From Pontixanthobacter rizhaonensis (GTDB lineage: Bacteria; Pseudomonadota; Alphaproteobacteria; Sphingomonadales; Sphingomonadaceae): DNA of 64,000 nucleotides. Under the pieces are notes generated by a model, which saw nothing but the letters and a program-made list of their open reading frames with translations, was not told the origin of the DNA and did not search any database. Below, in pieces: positions 56,663 through 64,000 of the stretch; position 1 is the first letter of the stretch, and each line of letters opens with the position of its first letter. The position numbers and the translations under genes are program-made. The DNA lies in assembly GCF_012972675.1 (NCBI RefSeq), contig NZ_JABCRE010000002.1:1353001-1417000 (forward strand). Reading direction: 5' to 3'.

Positions 56663-58621
56663 ATGATCAAGGGTGTCCCCTTTGGACTTGTCCGAAAGTT
56701 CAAGTCCCGGTTTATGCGAACTGACCCGCTCTCAGAGCGTGTCCGTCGCACGTTGGTGCGTACCCTTTACACGCAGCCATCCAGCCTCATCATTGGCGCG
56801 TTTAACGGCATCGTCTCAAGCGGTGTCGTAGCCTATTGCAGTGGGGAATTCTGGCTGAATATCACGTGGGGCATCCTATGTGTCATTGCCATTGGCAGAA
56901 TCCTATCAGCGCGTTCATTTTCCACCGAAAGTGAGGAGCAAAGCACCTCCCGCATGGAAATCGCCTATGAATTGGGCGCTTTCAGCTATGCTTTAATCTT
57001 CGGTATCATAGCCGCTCAAACCATTATCATGGATATCGGCGCACCGCTCGAAGTTCTGATGATTGCCAATGCGATGTGCTATGCCGTCGGCATTTGTGCG
57101 CGGAATGCGGGACGGCCCGTTATTGCCTTAGGCCAGCTTGGTCTGGTGGTGGCCCCTGTGTTTTTTGCAGCGTTGTACATTGCGTCGCTGCCGTTCATCT
57201 TCCTGGCTATCAACATCGCGCTGCTATTGCCTGCCATGGCATCGATCACCCTCAACGTTTTCAAAGTATTGCGCGATTCCATCGGCGCGGCGGAAACCAG
57301 CGGTCAGTTGGCAGAGAAGATGCGCGTATTGGCCCGTACCGACGTGGTCACCGGCCTCGCCAATCGCGCCGGTCTCAACCAAGATATTGTCGAAAAACTG
57401 ATGCACGTGCGCGACGGTCAACAAATCGCATTGTTCTGGATGGATTTGGACCGCTTTAAGGAAGTCAACGATTTGCTCGGCCATCCGGTCGGAGACCGCG
57501 TGCTTCTGGAAGTCGCCAGCCGCCTGAAGGAAGTTGCGCCAGACCACGCCACAGTATCACGTTTTGGCGGCGATGAATTTATCATCTTCTGTGAGGTCGC
57601 AGACCGCAAGGAAAGCGAACGTCTAGCCAGCGAATTGCACGCCGAGATTATGCGTCCCGTCCGTATCGACGGGGAACGTCTGGAAATCGGTGCTTCAATC
57701 GGCATCGCCTTGCTGCCTGATGATGGTCAAGACGCGGATGCTCTGATGCAAAATGCCGACCTCGCGCTGTATCATGCCAAGGTCAATGGCCGCCGCCAGT
57801 CCTGCTTCTACGATCAAACGATGAGCCGCGATCTGGTTCGTCGGCGTGAAATCGAGGCAGAGCTTCGGTCCGCCATTGTCAAAAATGAACTGTCGATCTT
57901 CTTCCAGCCGATTATCGATCTGGATACCGGCCGGATCAAGACATTCGAAGCGCTGGTACGGTGGTTCCACCCTGAAAAAGGCGAACTGAAACCGGATGAA
58001 TTCATCCCCGTAGCGGAAGAAACCGGCGTCATTGTCACATTGGGCAACTGGATCACAGCGCAAGCGGCCAAGGCTGCGGCGCAATGGCCAGAGGACGTGA
58101 CCATCGCGGTCAACCTATCACCTTTGCAGATTAAAGCACCCGGCGCGGCGCTGGGGATCATGAATGCCCTGCGTGAAGCCGGCCTTGATCCATCACGCTT
58201 GGAACTGGAAGTAACCGAAAGCCTGTTCCTCGACGATCACGGCGCCACCGAACACTTTATCGAAGAACTGTCAGCCATTGGCGTGCGGTTCGCGCTTGAT
58301 GATTTCGGCACCGGCTATTCCTCGCTTGGCTACATTCAAAAATACCCGTTCAGTAAGATCAAAGTTGATCGCAGCTTCGTGTCCGGCCCCAATGTCGGCA
58401 AGAAAACCGACGCGATTATCCACGCGGTGGCAGAGCTTGGCTCCAAACTGGAAATGGACATTGTGGCCGAGGGTCTTGAAACAATCGACCAGGTGCGCAC
58501 CGTCCGCGATGCCGGTTGTACTCTGGGTCAAGGCTATTACTTCAGCCGCGCTGTACCCGATTATCTGGCCGCGATGCTGCTGTCTCAAGAAGAAGACACA
58601 CGCATCCGTGCGACTGGCTGA
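56663..58621 (+). CDS. GGDEF-EAL protein (cyclic di-GMP turnover)
   Basis: A 652-residue inner-membrane protein. Six or so hydrophobic segments (about 35-200) precede a GGDEF domain with the intact motif GGDEF at 302-306 (RFGGDEFIIF). An EAL domain follows with E429-A-L in FEALVRWFHP, VTESLFLDDHG, and DDFGTGYSSLGYIQKYPFSKIKVDRSF. So both the cyclase and phosphodiesterase motifs are present, and the net activity cannot be told. A TTAACC tract occurs about 35 bases before the start codon. Confidence 0.92.
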   Translation: MIKGVPFGLVRKFKSRFMRTDPLSERVRRTLVRTLYTQPSSLIIGAFNGIVSSGVVAYCSGEFWLNITWGILCVIAIGRILSARSFSTESEEQSTSRMEIAYELGAFSYALIFGIIAAQTIIMDIGAPLEVLMIANAMCYAVGICARNAGRPVIALGQLGLVVAPVFFAALYIASLPFIFLAINIALLLPAMASITLNVFKVLRDSIGAAETSGQLAEKMRVLARTDVVTGLANRAGLNQDIVEKLMHVRDGQQIALFWMDLDRFKEVNDLLGHPVGDRVLLEVASRLKEVAPDHATVSRFGGDEFIIFCEVADRKESERLASELHAEIMRPVRIDGERLEIGASIGIALLPDDGQDADALMQNADLALYHAKVNGRRQSCFYDQTMSRDLVRRREIEAELRSAIVKNELSIFFQPIIDLDTGRIKTFEALVRWFHPEKGELKPDEFIPVAEETGVIVTLGNWITAQAAKAAAQWPEDVTIAVNLSPLQIKAPGAALGIMNALREAGLDPSRLELEVTESLFLDDHGATEHFIEELSAIGVRFALDDFGTGYSSLGYIQKYPFSKIKVDRSFVSGPNVGKKTDAIIHAVAELGSKLEMDIVAEGLETIDQVRTVRDAGCTLGQGYYFSRAVPDYLAAMLLSQEEDTRIRATG

Positions 58622-58637
58622 ATTGCTTCAAGCCACC

Positions 58638-58664
58638 TTACAAATTCCCGTTTACAAATTCCCG
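58638..58664. repeat. two-copy tandem repeat after the GGDEF-EAL gene
   Basis: TTACAAATTCCCG occurs twice with one extra T between the copies. It lies in the 274-base gap 58622-58895 before mdh, which otherwise contains only an AT-rich stretch likely to hold the mdh promoter. Confidence 0.45.
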
Positions 58665-58859
58665 ACTTTCCATCGGTAGCGATTACGCCTGCATAATTGC
58701 GGCGTTAACCCTATAAATGCAATTGCGAACTATTTGCAAAGATAGTTTGGAATTCCATAGCTTTACGGTTGCAATACCTCTTTTGCGGGCTTAATTCCGT
58801 TCACCTACGCTAGGGGCGCTTCTACGCGGGACGATGGGCGCACCACACAGCAGGCTTAA

Positions 58860-60471
<1,612 letters not shown>

Positions 60472-60475
<4 letters not shown>

Positions 60476-61362
60476 GCATCCTCGTAAACAAAGACACCAA
60501 AGTTATTACTCAAGGCATGACCGGTGAAACCGGCACATTCCACACCCAGCAAGCGCTCGATTACGGGACGCAGATGGTGGGCGGCGTGACGCCTGGCAAA
60601 GGCGGCACAACGCATATCGGTCTGCCCAATTTCAACACAGTGCGTGAAGCGGTTGCGGAAACCGGCGCGACGGCATCCTGCATTTACGTGCCGCCACCCT
60701 TCGCAGGTGACGCGATCTGCGAAGCTATCGATGCAGAGGTTGAGCTGATTATCGCGATTACCGAAGGTATTCCGGTTCTCGACATGGTCAAAGTGAAGGC
60801 CGCGCTTGAAGGTTCCAAATCGCGCCTGATCGGCCCGAACTGCCCCGGCGTTCTGACCCCGAACGAGTGCAAGATCGGCATTATGCCGGGCAAAATCTTC
60901 CAGAAGGGGTCTGTCGGCGTTGTCTCACGCTCCGGCACGCTCACTTATGAAGCTGTGCACCAGACAACGATGGTCGGCCTTGGCCAGACCACAGCGGTTG
61001 GCATTGGCGGTGACCCCGTCAACGGTACCAACTTTATCGACGTGCTCGACTTATTCCTTGATGATGAGGAAACCAAGTCGATGATCATGATCGGTGAAAT
61101 TGGCGGCAGCGCGGAAGAAGAAGCCGCTGAATTCCTGAAGCAAGAAGCTGCCAAAGGCCGCAGCAAGCCGACCGTCGGCTTTATCGCTGGCCGTACAGCG
61201 CCTCCGGGCCGCCGTATGGGCCATGCCGGTGCGATTGTTTCGGGCGGCAAAGGCGGCGCGGATGATAAAATCGCGGCGATGGAAGCTGCGGGTATCCGCG
61301 TATCGCCATCACCAAGCGAGCTGGGCACCACGCTCGACGCGATGCTGAAAGAAATGGCCTGA
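60472..61362 (+). CDS. sucD: succinyl-CoA ligase alpha subunit
   Basis: A 296-residue subunit that carries the phosphohistidine ([13 protein letters not shown]). [22 protein letters not shown] opens the CoA-binding domain, and [20 protein letters not shown] is the CoA-ligase signature. The beta subunit gene sucC, which often precedes sucD, is not in the window. A long inverted repeat separates sucD from sucA. Confidence 0.97.
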
Positions 61363-61370
61363 GGTCAAGC

Positions 61371-61405
61371 GGGCGGATGCTAGCCGTAATGTTGTGCATC
61401 CGCCC
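61371..61405 (+). promoter_or_regulatory. hairpin between sucD and sucA
   Basis: A perfect 10-bp inverted repeat GGGCGGATGC ... GCATCCGCCC with a 15-base loop begins 9 bases after the sucD stop. No T run follows, so it is not a typical intrinsic terminator. It may shield the upstream mRNA from decay or set the ratio of sucD to sucA. Confidence 0.6.
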
Positions 61406-61446
61406 ACTCCCGGCCTTCCCGTTCTCTACTCCCCAGGGACACGTTC

Positions 61447-64000
61447 ATGAATAAGCCCACCTCCTCCCTCATTCCCGACCTTCCCGATCAGGAAGGCCCG
61501 CAGCCGGGCCCTTCTTGGGGTAACGCCAAATGGCTCAATCAAGTGAGCGGAGCGGGTGAGGATCTTGCGCAGGCAATGGACCCGACGCAGATGTCGCTGG
61601 ATCAGTTGAAGGGCGCGGTCGAGAAGGCGGCCAAGCAGGCAGGCAAGCCGCTCGATAAAGATGCGCTCCAGCACGCGGCTGATATTTCGAACAAGGCGAT
61701 GACATTGGTCCGCCTCTACCGTGTACGCGGGCATATGGCGGCTGATCTTGATCCGCTTGGTCTGTCCGATCACGGCAAAGTCGATGATCTCACTCTCGAA
61801 TTCCACGGCCTTGCGGGCATGGAAGATGAAGAGGTTTACGTTAGCGACGTTCTTGGCCTTGAATGGACGACTATCGGCAAGCTGTATGCGCGCCTGCGCG
61901 AGGTATATTGCGGCAATGTCGGGCTGGAATATATGCACATCGCCGACACGGAGGAACGCCGGTTCCTGCAGGATAAGTTTGAAAGCCCCGGTGAGACGAT
62001 CCAATTCAGCCCCGAAGGCAAGAAAGCCATTCTGGGCGCGGTTATCCGCGGCGAGCAATATGAAGCGTTTCTCGGCAAGAAATATGTCGGCACCAAGCGT
62101 TTCGGCCTCGATGGCGGCGAAAGCATGATCCCTGCGCTGGAAGCGGTGATCAAACATGGCGGCCAATTGGGCGTGCGCGAAATTATTTACGGCATGGCAC
62201 ACCGGGGCCGTTTGAACGTCCTCGCCAATGTGATGGCCAAGCCATATAAAGTGATCTTCCACGAATTTTCCGGCGGCAGCGCCAGCCCGGAAGATGTCGG
62301 CGGATCGGGCGATGTGAAATATCACCTCGGCACCAGCACGGACCGTGCGTTCGATGATATCGAAGTGCATATGTCGCTGGTCCCCAACCCCAGCCACTTG
62401 GAAGCGGTCAACCCTGTTGTCCTCGGCAAAGTCCGCGCCCAGCAAGCGATCCGTGATGATCTGGATGCACACGCGGAAGTTCTGCCGGTGCTGATCCACG
62501 GTGATGCCGCTTTTGCTGGCCAAGGCGTGGTGTGGGAATGCCTTGGCCTGTCGGGCGTGCGCGGTTATGACACTGGCGGCTGCATCCACTTTATCATCAA
62601 CAACCAAATCGGGTTTACCACCAGCCCCAAATTCGCGCGCAACAGCCCCTACCCCTCTGATGTGGCGAAAGGCGTTCAGGCCCCGATCCTGCACGTAAAT
62701 GGCGACGATCCAGAGGCGGTGACATTCGCGTGTAAGCTGGCTGTGGAATACCGCCAGAGATTTGGCCGCGATGTGGTGATCGATATGTGGTGCTATCGCC
62801 GCTTCGGCCACAATGAAGGCGACGAACCAAAATTCACCCAGCCGCTGATGTATGATGAAATTCGTAAGCACCCCAAGGTCAGCAAGGTCTATCAAGACCG
62901 GCTGATCGCGGAAGGTGAGATCGAGGAAGGCTTTGCCGATGGTTTGGTGAAGGAATTCACCGATCACCTCGAAGAAGAATTTCAGGCCGCTAAGAGCTAC
63001 AAACCGAATGAAGCGGATTGGTTCGCGGGGCGTTGGAGCGGCTTGCACAAACCCGCCGATGCGGAAAGCGCACGGCGCAATATCGAAACGGCGGTTTCGG
63101 ATAAGCTGTTCGACAGTCTTGGCCGCACGCTGACAACCGTTCCTGATGATGTGACGATCCACAAAACACTGGGCCGCGTGCTGAAAGCCAAGGCCGAAAT
63201 GTTTGAAAACGGGCAGGACTTTGACTGGGCAACCGGTGAAGCGCTGGCCTTTGGCAGCCTGGTGACCGAGGGATATGGCGTGCGCCTGTCCGGTCAAGAC
63301 AGCGGACGCGGCACATTCAGCCAACGTCACGCGGTGTGGATCGACCAGAAAACCGAAGATAAATACATCCCCCTCTCCACTCTGCCGCATGGCAAGTTTG
63401 AGGTCTATGACAGCACGCTCAGTGAATATGGCGTGCTGGGCTATGAGTATGGTTTCGCGATGGCGGACCCGAAAACACTAGTCCTGTGGGAAGCGCAATT
63501 TGGTGATTTCGCCAATGGCGCGCAGATCATGATCGATCAGTTCATTGCGAGCGGTGAAGCAAAATGGCTGCGGGCCAATGGTCTCGTGATGCTGTTGCCG
63601 CACGGATATGAAGGCCAAGGGCCAGAGCACTCTTCCGCCCGACTCGAACGGTTCCTGCAACTCTGCGCGAACGACAATATTCAAGTGTGCAACATCACCG
63701 AACCGGCCAATTACTTCCACGTATTGCGCCGTCAAATGCTGCGTCCGTTCCGCAAACCATTGGTCATAATGACGCCGAAAAGCTTGCTGCGGCATCCCAT
63801 GGCGAAAAGCCCGGCGAGCGACTTTACCGGCGATAGCCACTTCATGCGCATATTGTCTGACCGGACTGAAATTGCGGATGAGAAGGTGAAACGTCTGATC
63901 CTGTGTTCCGGCAAGGTCGCCTATGATCTGATCGAGAAGCGCGATGCCGAAGGGCTGGATGATGTATCTATCGTGCGGCTGGAGCAGCTCTATCCGTTCC
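61447..64000 (+). CDS. sucA: 2-oxoglutarate dehydrogenase E1, cut by the window edge
   Basis: The frame from the ATG at 61447 stays open to the last base (about 851 codons of a usual 930-950). The N-terminus is variable (MNKPTSSLIPDLPDQEG) and includes the PGPSW motif. Later come GMAHRGRLNVLANVM, HGDAAFAGQGVVWE (G352 onward) and the TPP/Mg-binding GGCIHFIINNQIGFTTSP. E1 decarboxylates 2-oxoglutarate in the TCA cycle. It follows sucD by 84 bases. Confidence 0.96.
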   Translation, partial: MNKPTSSLIPDLPDQEGPQPGPSWGNAKWLNQVSGAGEDLAQAMDPTQMSLDQLKGAVEKAAKQAGKPLDKDALQHAADISNKAMTLVRLYRVRGHMAADLDPLGLSDHGKVDDLTLEFHGLAGMEDEEVYVSDVLGLEWTTIGKLYARLREVYCGNVGLEYMHIADTEERRFLQDKFESPGETIQFSPEGKKAILGAVIRGEQYEAFLGKKYVGTKRFGLDGGESMIPALEAVIKHGGQLGVREIIYGMAHRGRLNVLANVMAKPYKVIFHEFSGGSASPEDVGGSGDVKYHLGTSTDRAFDDIEVHMSLVPNPSHLEAVNPVVLGKVRAQQAIRDDLDAHAEVLPVLIHGDAAFAGQGVVWECLGLSGVRGYDTGGCIHFIINNQIGFTTSPKFARNSPYPSDVAKGVQAPILHVNGDDPEAVTFACKLAVEYRQRFGRDVVIDMWCYRRFGHNEGDEPKFTQPLMYDEIRKHPKVSKVYQDRLIAEGEIEEGFADGLVKEFTDHLEEEFQAAKSYKPNEADWFAGRWSGLHKPADAESARRNIETAVSDKLFDSLGRTLTTVPDDVTIHKTLGRVLKAKAEMFENGQDFDWATGEALAFGSLVTEGYGVRLSGQDSGRGTFSQRHAVWIDQKTEDKYIPLSTLPHGKFEVYDSTLSEYGVLGYEYGFAMADPKTLVLWEAQFGDFANGAQIMIDQFIASGEAKWLRANGLVMLLPHGYEGQGPEHSSARLERFLQLCANDNIQVCNITEPANYFHVLRRQMLRPFRKPLVIMTPKSLLRHPMAKSPASDFTGDSHFMRILSDRTEIADEKVKRLILCSGKVAYDLIEKRDAEGLDDVSIVRLEQLYPF

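Noticed and set aside
61426-63390. A 654-codon open frame on the minus strand
   Set aside because: It is antisense to sucA, whose frame is open to the window edge and carries the E1 motifs.

Overview
The window looks like chromosome of a mid-to-high GC alphaproteobacterium of the Sphingomonadales, most probably an Erythrobacteraceae member. The clues are the cell-cycle regulators CpdR and CckA, alphaproteobacterial LexA boxes (GTTC-N7-GTTC) in front of recA and uvrA, the eukaryote-like NADP isocitrate dehydrogenase, the GNAT-nitrilase fusion, the SapC, SleB and DUF2062 genes usual in sphingomonads, and the TCA block mdh-sucD-sucA. This assignment is by recognition of protein families; no search was run. 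Most of the window is core genome.

Layout. 0-6 kb: SapC, a strong candidate small RNA with its own terminator, N-formylglutamate amidohydrolase, cpdR, tRNA-Val(GAC), icd, and the GNAT-nitrilase fusion. 6-12 kb: a CPA2 cation/proton antiporter, alaS, and recA with an SOS box. 12-19 kb: a tandem pair of DUF4139 secreted proteins, a secreted tail-collar protein, cckA coupled to a DUF2062 gene, and smpB. 19-28 kb: dapA, a lytic transglycosylase, greB, an IalB-like protein, rlmN, a MOSC protein, then an SDR / cytochrome b / molybdopterin oxidoreductase operon. 28-33 kb: a TPR lipoprotein facing a PEP-CTERM exported protein that has a good sigma-54 promoter, then argG and an RlpA-like protein.

33-38 kb is the accessory part. 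Two small cysteine-pattern lipoproteins (33.5 and 38 kb) look like paralogues. Between them lie a terminase-small-subunit-like gene and an AT-rich three-gene cassette (35016-37030). The cassette encodes a winged-helix-like protein, a HEPN-like protein with an R-N-x5-H motif plus a C-terminal winged helix, and a protein that resembles the folate-binding cyclodeaminase/cyclohydrolase (FTCD_C) family. I do not recognise this combination as a described system, and it is my first choice for something new.

38-47 kb: uvrA carrying a 65-bp palindromic repeat translated in frame and an SOS box upstream, a diguanylate cyclase, an unrecognised four-gene membrane/lipoprotein operon (42848-44738), and an M3 peptidase. 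47-55 kb: an endolysin-like GH19 protein, a remnant ABC ATPase, a P-loop sulfotransferase-like gene, and a vitamin B12 uptake operon (btuBFCD order) under a cobalamin riboswitch. 55-64 kb: SleB hydrolase, a GGDEF-EAL protein, mdh, a small secreted protein, sucD and sucA; sucA is cut by the right edge.
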